In this document: piece after piece, positions 36,319-44,101 of the stretch
How the letters are laid out: each line of letters begins with the position of its first letter
Position numbering within the stretch: the stretch's first letter is position 1
Assembly: GCA_963729295.1 (NCBI GenBank)
Contig: CAVSNJ010000025.1
Coordinates: 310,001-374,000, forward strand
Source: DATJLY01 sp963729295
Lineage (GTDB): Bacteria > Pseudomonadota > Alphaproteobacteria > ATCC43930 > CGMCC-115725
Direction of reading: 5' to 3'
DNA length: 64,000 nucleotides
Notes under the pieces: generated by a model
Told to the model about the DNA's origin: nothing
The model's database searches: none
What the model saw: the letters and a program-made list of their open reading frames with translations, nothing else
Made by a program: the position numbers and the translations under genes

Positions 36319-37038
36319 CTACTTCGCCACCCCGGCGCGGCGCGACCAGTATTCCCAGGCGCGCTCGTGCGTGCCGCCTTGCGCCCGGGACATCCGGTGG
36401 ATTTCGGCGATCTCGCCGTCGCTCAGATAGTTGATTTCGGCGCCAAAGCGCATCGCCTCGGAGAGGAGCTGCGCATTGACCCGGAGATAGATGGCGTTAC
36501 TCACCGCGTCCTGGATCGAGATGCCGGAGACAGCGCAGCCGTGGCCGCGCATCAGCACGACCTGGTTCTTCGCGAGCTTTGCCGCGAGATCGTGGCCCTG
36601 CGCCAGCGTCGTCACCAAAAGGTTGGTGTCGCCGAATTTGTCGCGGATGTCCCACACCGGAAGATTGCCGCCGATCCCCGCCGAGGTGTGCAGGATCGGG
36701 CGAAGCTTCACGCCCTTCGCAACGGTGAAGGGGATCACCTCGTAGGAGTGATTGTGGATCACGGCGTTAACGTCGGGCCGGGCGCGGAAAATCCCGCCAT
36801 GGATCGGGCGCTCGGTGTATTGCGCGCGGCCCTTCTGGTCGATCGGGTTGCAGTCGAGATCGTATTCGATGATGTCGTCAAGCGTGACGAGCTCCGGGCT
36901 GCGCGAACCCGACAGGAAGAAGCGATCGGGCCGGTCGGGATGGCGCACGCTGATGTGGCCGTAAGCATCGACCACGCCCTCGTGCGAGAGGATGCGGTTC
37001 GCGGTGACGAGATCCTTGAGGATGTCCGGCAGGCTCAT
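36319..37038 (-). CDS. Second class II aldolase/adducin-family protein
   Basis: A 239-residue zinc-dependent class II aldolase-fold protein. Zinc ligands lie in VIHNHSYEVIPF and LMRGHGCAVSG. The N-terminus (DILKDLVTANRILSHEGVV) and GHISVRHPDRPDRFFLS fit the family. The start ATG 37038 has AGGAGAAG upstream. It is 10 bases after the HpcH/HpaI aldolase gene and is distinct in sequence from the class II protein at 33558. Divergent gene ligJ lies on the other side of the aldolase pair. A decarboxylase or aldolase role in ring-cleavage product breakdown is likely. Confidence 0.85.
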   Translation of the reverse strand: MSLPDILKDLVTANRILSHEGVVDAYGHISVRHPDRPDRFFLSGSRSPELVTLDDIIEYDLDCNPIDQKGRAQYTERPIHGGIFRARPDVNAVIHNHSYEVIPFTVAKGVKLRPILHTSAGIGGNLPVWDIRDKFGDTNLLVTTLAQGHDLAAKLAKNQVVLMRGHGCAVSGISIQDAVSNAIYLRVNAQLLSEAMRFGAEINYLSDGEIAEIHRMSRAQGGTHERAWEYWSRRAGVAK

Positions 37039-37048
37039 AACGCTTCTC

Positions 37049-37909
37049 CTACTTCCGGCCGGCCAATTCGCGGCCCTTGTCGAGCGCGGCGTAGCTCCGC
37101 ACCGGCGCCGCCATGAGGAAGCGATAGCCTTCCTTGACGATGCGCTCGACATTGGCGTTGCCGACATGGGGATGGCCCACCGGCACGTTCGCCGCCTTGC
37201 ACACGCGCACGATCTCGCCCATCGCCTCGACCACTTTCGGATGCTCGTACTGGCGCGGATAGCCCAGTTCCTGCGACAGGTCCCCTTCGCCGATAAGGAC
37301 GACGCCGACGCCCGGCACCTTTTTCAGGATGTCCGGAAGATTGGCGATCCCGACTGTGTCCTCGATCATGAGGATCACGAGGATCTCGCCCTTGGGATTC
37401 AAGGGCCACACGTCGGCGCGCTCGTAATATTCCTGCTGCGAGACGCCCCAGTAGCGCACCGCCTGGGTCGGTCCGTCGCCGCGCAAGCCGGCGGGCTCGT
37501 AGTTGGGCACGCCCTTCAAGCTCGGATAGCGGCACGCGGCGACGGCGTTATGGGCCTGCTCGACCGTGCTGATATGAGGCCACACGATGCCGTAGGCGCC
37601 GAGATCGAGCGCCTGCTTCGCATAGGTCTGGTTGAGCTCGCCGCCATTGGGCGGGATGCGCACGATCGGCGTCACGACCGGCGCCACCGAACCCGCTTTC
37701 GCGATCTGGCCGCGGTTCAGCATGTATTGCAGCGAATCCCGGAGCGCCCTGATGTCCCACGGATTGTGCTCCATCTCGAACACGATGCCGTCGTATTTCG
37801 CCGAGCTCATCGCGATCGCCGTCTCGGTATCGGCGTTGGCGAAGGCGGTGAAGGCGGTGCCCTGCTCGAGCGCGCGGATGACGCCGTTGAGGCGCGGAAG
37901 TTCCGGCAT
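37049..37909 (-). CDS. HpcH/HpaI-family aldolase
   Basis: A 286-residue class II pyruvate aldolase. Metal and substrate residues are visible in VFEMEHNPWD, GIVWPHISTVEQA, LMIEDTVGIANL and IGEGDLSQELG. Such enzymes split 4-hydroxy-2-oxo acids into pyruvate and an aldehyde or oxo acid. ATG 37909 is preceded by GGGGAGA. Its gene is divergent from ligJ, so the two are probably expressed together: hydration by LigJ then aldol cleavage is a natural sequence of steps. Confidence 0.88.
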   Translation of the reverse strand: MPELPRLNGVIRALEQGTAFTAFANADTETAIAMSSAKYDGIVFEMEHNPWDIRALRDSLQYMLNRGQIAKAGSVAPVVTPIVRIPPNGGELNQTYAKQALDLGAYGIVWPHISTVEQAHNAVAACRYPSLKGVPNYEPAGLRGDGPTQAVRYWGVSQQEYYERADVWPLNPKGEILVILMIEDTVGIANLPDILKKVPGVGVVLIGEGDLSQELGYPRQYEHPKVVEAMGEIVRVCKAANVPVGHPHVGNANVERIVKEGYRFLMAAPVRSYAALDKGRELAGRK

Positions 37910-37946
37910 GATGTCTCCCCTTACATTCTCGTTCGCCCGGCATCGT

Positions 37947-37992
37947 ACCAGATATGCGCTGGTTTGACAGCGAGCGAACGCCTTCATAGCAT
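37947..37992 (+). promoter_or_regulatory. Promoter of the ligJ gene with an inverted repeat
   Basis: TTGACA at 37964-37969, a 17-base spacer and TAGCAT at 37987-37992 form the best sigma-70 match in the window, with an AGGGGAGG ribosome binding site before ATG 38019. Immediately upstream ACCAG (37947-37951) and CTGGT (37959-37963) are inverted around seven bases and abut the -35 element, a likely regulator site. Confidence 0.65.
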
Positions 37993-38018
37993 CGCGCCAA
38001 GATCAAGGGGAGGTTGTC

Positions 38019-39038
38019 ATGATTATCGACTGTCACGGCCATTACACGACCGCGCCGAAGCAGCACGAAGGCTGGCGCACGCAGCAGATCGCGGCGTTTG
38101 ACGCGAAGCAATCCATCCCCGCGCGCCCCGCGATCAGCGACGACGAGATCCGCGACAGCATCGTCAACGCGCAGCTGAAGCTGCAAAAGGAGCGCGGCAC
38201 CGATCTCACTATCTTCTCACCGCGCGCCGCCGGCATGTCGCATCATTTGGGCGACGCGGCGACGAGCGCCGCCTGGTCACGCGCCTGCAACGACCTCATC
38301 CATCGCGTCTGCACGCTCTTCCCCGAGAATTTCGTCGGCGTCTGCATGCTGCCGCAGACGCAAGGCGTCTCGCCCGCCAATTGCCGCGACGAGCTCGAGC
38401 GCTGCATCAAGGAATTGGGCTTCATCGGCTGCAACCTCAATCCCGATCCGTCGGGCGGCTGGTGGAAGGATCCGCCGCTCACCGACCGCTACTGGTATCC
38501 GATCTACGAGAAGATGGTCGAGCTCGACGTGCCGGGGATGGTGCATGTGAGCGCATCCTGCAATCCGTGCTTTCATGGCACCGGCGCGCACTACATCAAC
38601 GGCGACACCTCAGCCTTCATGCAGTTCATCAGCGGCGATCTGTTCAAGGATTTCCCGACGCTTCGCTTCATCATCCCACATGGCGGCGGCGCCGTGCCGT
38701 TCCATTGGGGCCGCTATCGCGGGCTCGCGCAGGACATGAAGAGGCCGCCCTTGAAGGACTATCTTCTGAAGAACGTGTTCTTCGACACCTGCGTCTATCA
38801 CCTGCCGGGCATCGAGCTTCTGACGCGCGTGATCCCGGTCGAGAACATCCTGTTCGCGTCGGAGATGGTGGGCGCGGTGCGCGGCGTCGATCCCGAGACC
38901 GGGCACAATTACGACGACACCAAGCGCTATGTCGACCAGTTGAAGCTCGGCGCCGGCGACAAGCAGAAGATTTTCGAGGGCAATGCGCACCGGGTCTTCC
39001 CGCGGCTCGCGGGTGCGCTCGCCAAGGCGCGGAAATGA
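38019..39038 (+). CDS. ligJ: 4-Oxalomesaconate hydratase (LigJ-type amidohydrolase)
   Basis: A 339-residue amidohydrolase closely resembling LigJ, which hydrates 4-oxalomesaconate in the protocatechuate 4,5-cleavage pathway. It begins MIIDCHGHYT, with His6 and His8 as metal ligands. Further ligands are in VPGMVHVSASCNP, IIPHGGGAVPFHWGR and FASEMVGAVRG. Length and block order match the LigJ family (the LigJ line is about 340). No LigA/B, LigC, LigI or LigK gene is next to it. Related ACMSD-type enzymes are a possible alternative, but the SEMVGAVRG ending argues for LigJ. Confidence 0.85.
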   Translation: MIIDCHGHYTTAPKQHEGWRTQQIAAFDAKQSIPARPAISDDEIRDSIVNAQLKLQKERGTDLTIFSPRAAGMSHHLGDAATSAAWSRACNDLIHRVCTLFPENFVGVCMLPQTQGVSPANCRDELERCIKELGFIGCNLNPDPSGGWWKDPPLTDRYWYPIYEKMVELDVPGMVHVSASCNPCFHGTGAHYINGDTSAFMQFISGDLFKDFPTLRFIIPHGGGAVPFHWGRYRGLAQDMKRPPLKDYLLKNVFFDTCVYHLPGIELLTRVIPVENILFASEMVGAVRGVDPETGHNYDDTKRYVDQLKLGAGDKQKIFEGNAHRVFPRLAGALAKARK

Positions 39039-39072
39039 CGTCGCGCCCCACCCCTTAAGGGACGGGGCCGCA

Positions 39073-39086
39073 TTACAAATTTGTAA
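39073..39086. promoter_or_regulatory. Perfect AT-rich palindrome, probable operator
   Basis: TTACAAATTTGTAA is a perfect 14-base palindrome in a GC-rich 151-base gap before the binding-protein gene at 39190. Perfect AT-rich sites of this length are typical of MarR-, TetR- or GntR-type operators. The regulator is not known; the only such regulator in the window is a MarR protein 24 kb away. Just upstream is a GCCCC...GGGGC hairpin without a T run at 39045-39068, after the ligJ stop. Confidence 0.45.
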
Positions 39087-39189
39087 GGAAAAGCCGCTTG
39101 GTTCGGCCTCTGCTCGCGTGCTCTGCTGGCCGCAGAGCCGGCCGCGCGCCGACGCGCGCACAGAAGCCGGCGCGACCCAGGAGGAAACC

Positions 39190-40473
39190 ATGATCCGACG
39201 CGTGCTCCGTCTCTGTGGCGCGGGCGCAGTGGCGCTCGTGCTGCTCGCGCTCGTTCCGACCGTCTCGCGCGCCGCCGCGGCGGCGCCCATCAAGATCGGC
39301 TTCGCGATGTCGCTCACCGGGCCTTACGCGGTCTCGGGCAAGCAGGCGCTCATCGCGATGAAGCTGTGGCAGGACGACGTCAACGCCAAGGGCGGGCTTT
39401 TGCAGCGGCCGGTGCAGCTCGTCTATTTCGACGACCAGAGCAATCCGGCGAACGTCCCCGGCATCTACACGAAGCTTCTCGACATCGACAAGGTCGATCT
39501 CGTCGTCAGCCCCTATGGCACGGTGATGACGGCGCCAGCGATGCCGATCGTCATTGCGCACGACATGGTGATGACGAGCCTCGTCGCGCTCAACGTCAAC
39601 GCGCGCTTCCATTATCCGCGCTATTTCGCGCCGGCGGCATTGGGTCGCGACCCGGTCACCAATTTCTCCAAGGGCTTCTTCGACGCGGCGATGCAGCAGA
39701 CGCCGAAGCCCGAGACCGTTGCCTTCGTCTCGGCCGACCAGGAATTCTCGGCGCAGAACATCGCCGGCGCGCGCAAGAACGCCAAGGCGGACGGGCTCAA
39801 GATCGTCTACGACCAGACCTATCCGCCATCGACGGTCGATTTCTCGCCGATCGTCCGCGCGGCCGAGGCCGCGAAGCCCGACATCTTCTTCGCGGCGTCA
39901 TATCCGCCGGATTCCCTGGGCCTCGTCCGGGCGGCGCGCGAAGCGGGTTTCACGCCGAAGATCTTCGGCGGCTCGATGGTCGGCTTGCAGATCACCAACA
40001 TCCAGATGCAGCTGGGGCCGCTCTTGAACGGCATCGTCGCCTTTGCCGCGTGGGAGCCGCTGAAGCCGATGATGTATCCCGGCGTCGAAGACATGCTGAA
40101 GCGCTATCAGGCCCAGGCCGCAGGACAAGGCGTCGATCCGCTCGGCTACTTCCTTGCGCCGGCCGCCTATGCCTATGTGCAGATCCTGGGCGACGCGGTT
40201 GACGCGGTAGGCTCGCTCGACCAGGGCAAGATCGCCGACTACATGCACCACCACGCCTTCAGCACCGTTGACGGCAAGTTCACCTTCAACGCGGACGGCG
40301 ACACGATCGAGAACCGCCTCTTGCAGGTGCAGTATCACGGCATCACCGGCAACGGACTCGACCAGTTCAAGGATCCGAGCCACGTGACGATCGTCTCGCC
40401 GCAAGATCTCGTGACCGGCAAGATGGTCTATCCGTACGCCAAGGCGCTATCGGTCGCGACGAGCCGGCGCTGA
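39190..40473 (+). CDS. ABC transporter substrate-binding protein 3 (LivK-like)
   Basis: A 427-residue periplasmic binding protein of the branched-chain amino acid/aromatic acid family. A signal peptide with a hydrophobic core (residues 8-24) ends at SRAAAA. The mature part begins PIKIGFAMSLTGPYAVSGKQ, the type I fold. GGAGGAAACC precedes ATG 39190. No permease or ATPase gene is adjacent, so it must use a distant transporter or serve the cluster at 12-15 kb. The position next to ligJ suggests an aromatic acid or related carboxylate ligand. Confidence 0.9.
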   Translation: MIRRVLRLCGAGAVALVLLALVPTVSRAAAAAPIKIGFAMSLTGPYAVSGKQALIAMKLWQDDVNAKGGLLQRPVQLVYFDDQSNPANVPGIYTKLLDIDKVDLVVSPYGTVMTAPAMPIVIAHDMVMTSLVALNVNARFHYPRYFAPAALGRDPVTNFSKGFFDAAMQQTPKPETVAFVSADQEFSAQNIAGARKNAKADGLKIVYDQTYPPSTVDFSPIVRAAEAAKPDIFFAASYPPDSLGLVRAAREAGFTPKIFGGSMVGLQITNIQMQLGPLLNGIVAFAAWEPLKPMMYPGVEDMLKRYQAQAAGQGVDPLGYFLAPAAYAYVQILGDAVDAVGSLDQGKIADYMHHHAFSTVDGKFTFNADGDTIENRLLQVQYHGITGNGLDQFKDPSHVTIVSPQDLVTGKMVYPYAKALSVATSRR

Positions 40474-40500
40474 ACAGGGCCGGGGGCCGGCGACGGCGCG

Positions 40501-40701
40501 ATGCGGCGAACGGTGCGGCTTTTGGCGCACGGGCTCGGCGTCGGCGGTGCGGCGCTTGGGATCGAGACGCTCACGGCTACGGCATTGCCGGGGCTGGCAC
40601 AATTCCTGCCGCTGGCCGCGCTCGTCGAGCCGCGGACGGGTGGCCCCCTCGCCGCGGCGTTGGTTTTGATCGGCGCGGCGCTTCTGGCTGCGTCGTCCTG
40701 A
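40501..40701 (+). CDS. Small hydrophobic protein, uncertain
   Basis: A 66-residue open frame starting 27 bases after the binding-protein stop. It is Ala/Leu-rich with two hydrophobic stretches (about residues 15-40 and 48-65). There is no recognisable family or clear ribosome binding site. It may be a small membrane peptide translated with the binding protein or a chance frame. The repeat element starts shortly after its stop. Confidence 0.25.
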   Translation: MRRTVRLLAHGLGVGGAALGIETLTATALPGLAQFLPLAALVEPRTGGPLAAALVLIGAALLAASS

Positions 40702-40709
40702 GCTGCCGC

Positions 40710-40853
40710 GAGGCGCTGGAGCAAGATCGCTTCGAATGGAAACGGCGTTTTCCATTCGAAGCGTGACTCTTGCTCTCACTCAAAGAAGCTAGACCATGAT
40801 TCACGGATCGGGCGGATCGCAGAGCGATTCCGCCCGATCCGATCATGGTCTAG
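40710..40853. repeat. Two-hairpin interspersed repeat, copy B
   Basis: Second copy, in the opposite orientation to copies A and D. It starts with GAGGCGCTGGAGCAAGATC and ends with GATCATGGTCTAG. Hairpin 2 is slightly broken by an extra TGAC; hairpin 1 (40792-40851) pairs TAGACCATGAT with ATCATGGTCTA. The final CTA on the plus strand is the TAG stop of the RidA gene. It lies between convergent genes. Confidence 0.93.
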
Positions 40854-41242
40854 CCCGCGACGGCGAAGGCGTCGAGCTGCAACAGCACGCCGCCCCTCAA
40901 GGGCAGGACGAGGGTGTGCCGCGCCGGGCGCTTATGTGGATCGGGGAAGCATTCGCTCCAGTATTTGTTGATCTGCTCGCGCAGATTGTCGTCGGTCACG
41001 AAGCAGGTGATCTTGACGACGTCGCCCAATCCCATGCCGCCCTTCGCCAGGATGGCCTTGAGGCTCTCGAAGGCATTCCGCGCCTGGCTGTCGCCATCGG
41101 GCGGAAGCTTTCCGGTCTTCAAATCGCGCCCGCCGATCGCCGAGGTCATCAGCACATTGCCGACCCGGCTTGCGACCGGGATGGGCGCACCGTGCGCGAT
41201 GTTCTCGACGTCGATGCTTTGTTGCCGCCGTACGTCCGCCAT
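40850..41242 (-). CDS. RidA-family protein
   Basis: A 130-residue member of the RidA/YjgF family, which removes reactive enamine or imine intermediates as trimers. NIAHGAPIPVASRVGNVLMTSAIGG and the C-terminal VLPLRGGVLLQLDAFAVAG fit the family. The conserved Arg of catalytic RidA proteins appears in RPARHTLVLPL. GGAGGCAACC precedes ATG 41242. The stop codon TAG comes from repeat copy B. It is divergent from a binding-protein pseudogene. Confidence 0.85.
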   Translation of the reverse strand: MADVRRQQSIDVENIAHGAPIPVASRVGNVLMTSAIGGRDLKTGKLPPDGDSQARNAFESLKAILAKGGMGLGDVVKITCFVTDDNLREQINKYWSECFPDPHKRPARHTLVLPLRGGVLLQLDAFAVAG

Positions 41243-41331
41243 GGTTGCCTCCGTGTTGTACGTGCCGCAATCGTCGCAAGACGGCGCGGCGATTTCAAGC
41301 TGGGCTCGCGGCCGCATCGTGGGAGGGCGCG

Positions 41332-41800
41332 ATGAAGCGCGTAACTTTTCTGGCCGCCTGTCTGGCGGCGCTGAGCGCGAGCAGCGCGGCATTGGCGCAA
41401 AGCGCGCCGGGCGTCAGCGCGGACGAGATCAAGATCGGCCAGACCATGCCCTATAGCGGGCCCGTGGCCGCGTTCAGCGCGCTCGGCAAGGGCGAGGTCG
41501 CCTACTTCAACATGATCAACGATGTGGGCGGCAGCACAGCGACGATTGTCCCGGCCTCGCCCCAGGAATTAATGTAGTTCTGATCGTTTGGATCATCTGA
41601 AGGCGGCGGGGAACGATCTCTCGCGCGAGAACATCCTGCGCCAGGCGACCTGGATCGATGGGCTCGAACTGCCGGTACTGTTGCCGGGGATCAAGGTGAC
41701 GACCAGCCCCGACGACGACAGCTCGATCCGCGAGATGCAACTTATGCGTTTCGACGGCAACCGCTGGGTGCGGTTCGGCGACGTGTTATCAGGCTCCTAG
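41332..41800 (+). pseudogene. Gutted ABC substrate-binding protein gene
   Basis: Two fragments of one LivK-like gene are joined with the middle gone. The 5' part (41332-41577) encodes a signal peptide and the N-terminus GVSADEIKIGQTMPYSGPVAAF...MINDVGG before running into unrelated codons and a stop. The 3' part (41588-41800) encodes the family C-terminus DLSRENILRQA...LELPVLLPGIKV...MQLMRFDGNRWVRFGDVL. A functional protein is about 400 residues; roughly 280 central residues are missing. GGGAGGGCGCG still marks a ribosome binding site. Internal deletion is the likely cause. Confidence 0.85.
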
Positions 41801-41858
41801 GCGGCCCAAAGCGGGAAAACTTAGCAAAAGATTTACGCGTCGCCCCCATCATGCGTCC

Positions 41859-43352
41859 ATGCTTAGCGTCCTTTACGTCTGTATCGCCGAGCAGCATGAT
41901 CTTCGGCTCGTCGCTCTCGCCGCGTTCGTTTGCCTCTTCGCCTGTTTCAGCGCGACAAATCTTTACGCGCGGGCGGAAGAGAGCCACCGCGCGCGCCGCC
42001 TCATGTGGGTGTCAGCGGCCTCGGTCGTGTTCGGCTGCGGCGTGTGGACGACGCACTTCATCGCCGAGCTGGCCTATCGTCCGGGACTGCCGATCGTCTA
42101 CGACGAAAACCTGACGGCGCTCTCGGCCGTGATCGCCATCGTGGTCGCCGGCGCCGGCTTCGCCGTCGCGATTCAGCGCGGCGCGATCAAGACGGGCGGC
42201 GCGATCGTCGGCGCGGCCGTTGGCGCCATGCATTACACCGGCGTCGCCGCCATGCGCGCGCCCGCCATCTTTCACTGGAACTTCGGCTATGTCCTCGTTT
42301 CGGTGGCGGTCGGCATGGTGCTGTCGTCCGTCGCCTTCGCCGTCCAGTCGAAAGGCGCGGGCCTCGGCAAGCGCACCGCCGCCGCGGGGCTTCTCGTGCT
42401 CGCGATCGTTGGCCTGCACTTCATCGCGATGTCGGCGCTCTCGCTCGAGTTCGATCCGACGGTCGATCTTCCGCTCGCGGCCTTTCCGCCCGAGCTGTTG
42501 GCAGTGGCCGTCGCGGGCGTCACGGCGGTCATCATCACGATCGGCCTCGCCAGCGCGGTCACGGACGGCCAGCTCGCGCGCCAAGCCACGGACCAGGCGG
42601 CGCAGCTTACGGCGCTCATCGCCGAGCGCACGGCAGAGCTGCACCAGGCGCAAGCCGAACTGTTGCACAACGAGCGCTTCTCCACGATGGGACAGCTTAC
42701 CGCAACGGTCGCGCACGAGCTGCGCAATCCGCTGAGCGCCGCGCGCAACTCGCTGTTCGTCATCCGCAAGGCGCTGTCGGACCAGGGCATCGAGCTCGAT
42801 CGCCCGATCGCCCGCGTCGAACGCAGCGTCACGCGCTGCGAGCGCATCATCAGCGACCTGCTCGATTACACCCGCGGACGCGAGCTGCGCCGCGCGCCGC
42901 TTGTCGTCGAGGCCTGGCTCGACGAAGCGCTGCGCGAGCAGCATCTGCCGGACGAGATCGTGCTGGTGCGCGATTTCCACGCGCCCGACGCGCGCACCAG
43001 TTGCGACGCCGGGCGCATGCGGCGGGTCGTCGACAATCTCATCGAGAACGCGGTTCAGGCGATCGCCGAGACAGGCGGCGGCGGCCGCATCGAGGTGAGC
43101 ACGCGCACCGTGCAGGGAGCGTTCGAGTTCGCCATCGCCGACAGCGGCCCCGGCGTCGCGCCCGAAATCCTGCCGCGCGTGTTCGAGCCGCTTTACAGCA
43201 CAAAGAGCTTCGGCACCGGCCTCGGATTGCCGGCGGTGAAGCAGATCGTCGAGCAGCATGGCGGCGACGTTCGCTTCGAAAGCACGCCAGGGAAGGGCGC
43301 GCGCGTCGTCATTCGCCTGCCGCTCGTCGAAGCCCGGGCGATCGCCGCCTGA
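41859..43352 (+). CDS. MHYT-domain sensor histidine kinase
   Basis: A 497-residue membrane kinase. Residues 10-240 hold about seven hydrophobic segments with the three MHYT repeats: GVWTTHFIAELAY (degenerate), GAMHYTGVAAM and GLHFIAMSAL. MHYT domains are thought to bind metal and sense small gases or redox state. A coiled-coil-like linker precedes the phospho-acceptor in VAHELRNPLSAA. The ATPase domain has DNLIENAVQAI (N box), ADSGPGVAPE (G1) and TGLGLPAVKQI (G2). No response regulator is adjacent; its partner is unknown. The start ATG lacks a clear ribosome binding site. Confidence 0.92.
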   Translation: MLSVLYVCIAEQHDLRLVALAAFVCLFACFSATNLYARAEESHRARRLMWVSAASVVFGCGVWTTHFIAELAYRPGLPIVYDENLTALSAVIAIVVAGAGFAVAIQRGAIKTGGAIVGAAVGAMHYTGVAAMRAPAIFHWNFGYVLVSVAVGMVLSSVAFAVQSKGAGLGKRTAAAGLLVLAIVGLHFIAMSALSLEFDPTVDLPLAAFPPELLAVAVAGVTAVIITIGLASAVTDGQLARQATDQAAQLTALIAERTAELHQAQAELLHNERFSTMGQLTATVAHELRNPLSAARNSLFVIRKALSDQGIELDRPIARVERSVTRCERIISDLLDYTRGRELRRAPLVVEAWLDEALREQHLPDEIVLVRDFHAPDARTSCDAGRMRRVVDNLIENAVQAIAETGGGGRIEVSTRTVQGAFEFAIADSGPGVAPEILPRVFEPLYSTKSFGTGLGLPAVKQIVEQHGGDVRFESTPGKGARVVIRLPLVEARAIAA

Positions 43353-43493
43353 GGCGCTAGAGCAAGATCGCTTCGAATGGAAACGGCGTTTTCCATTCGA
43401 AGCGTGAATCTTGCTCTCACTCAAAGAAGTTAGACCATGATTTACGGATCGGGCGGATCGCAGAGCGATCCGCCCGATCCGATCATGGTCTAG
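43351..43493. repeat. Two-hairpin interspersed repeat, copy C
   Basis: Third copy, same orientation as copy B. It begins GAGGCGCTAGAGCAAGATC, one base from the kinase stop, and ends GATCATGGTCTAG. Its GC-rich stem is the cleanest: 17-base perfect arms CGGATCGGGCGGATCGC and GCGATCCGCCCGATCCG around AGA. The final CTA is the TAG stop of the 5-FCL gene on the minus strand. Confidence 0.94.
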
Positions 43494-44101
43494 CCGGCCG
43501 GAACGAGCCGGCCGCCGTCGCGGCGGAAAGAACCGTCCTCGGTCACGACGTGATCCATCGGGATGTCGAAGGACTGCGGATGGATCGTCGCTAGCCGCCC
43601 GAGTGCGAACCCCACGCCCAGTCCCAACGGCTTTGCGGCGAACGAAGCGAACGTCCGGTCGTAATATCCGGCGCCATAGCCGAGCCGGTAGCCGGCATCG
43701 TCGAAGCCCAGGAGCGGCACGATGAGCGCCGCGGGCGTCACCGCTTCGCCGGCAGCGGGATAGGGGATGTCGTAGACCCCCTTCGCCATCTCCGTGTCTT
43801 CGGTCCAGCGGCGGAACTCGAGCGGCAGGCCGAGGCGGATGACGACCGGCAACGCTACGCCGCCGCCCGCGGCGATGAAGCGGCGCGCGAATGGCAAGGG
43901 ATCCCACTCGTGCCGGATCGGCCAGTAGATGCCAACGAGGCCGCGCCGCAGTTCGGGCAGGAAGACATCGATCCGTGCCGCGATGGCGCGGCTCTTCGCG
44001 CGGTGCGCGGCGGCCCCGAGCGCCGCGCGCGCGGCCATGAGGCTTTGCCGCCGCTCCTTCCTCCAGGCCGCGATTTCGCCCCAGCTTTGCGGCTCGCTCA
44101 C
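43490..44101 (-). CDS. 5-Formyltetrahydrofolate cyclo-ligase
   Basis: A 203-residue ligase converting 5-formyl-THF to 5,10-methenyl-THF with ATP. The C-terminal signature is LGYGAGYYDRTF; KSRAIAARI near the N-terminus and PLEFRRW contribute to substrate contacts. It starts at a GTG (44101) that overlaps the fhs stop as GTGA, so translation is coupled. The stop codon is supplied by repeat copy C. Confidence 0.92.
   Translation of the reverse strand: MSEPQSWGEIAAWRKERRQSLMAARAALGAAAHRAKSRAIAARIDVFLPELRRGLVGIYWPIRHEWDPLPFARRFIAAGGGVALPVVIRLGLPLEFRRWTEDTEMAKGVYDIPYPAAGEAVTPAALIVPLLGFDDAGYRLGYGAGYYDRTFASFAAKPLGLGVGFALGRLATIHPQSFDIPMDHVVTEDGSFRRDGGRLVPAG

Noticed and set aside
38019..39038. Aminocarboxymuconate-semialdehyde decarboxylase
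   Set aside because: The same superfamily, but the blocks NPDPSGG, HGGGAVPFHWGR and SEMVGAVRG match LigJ better.
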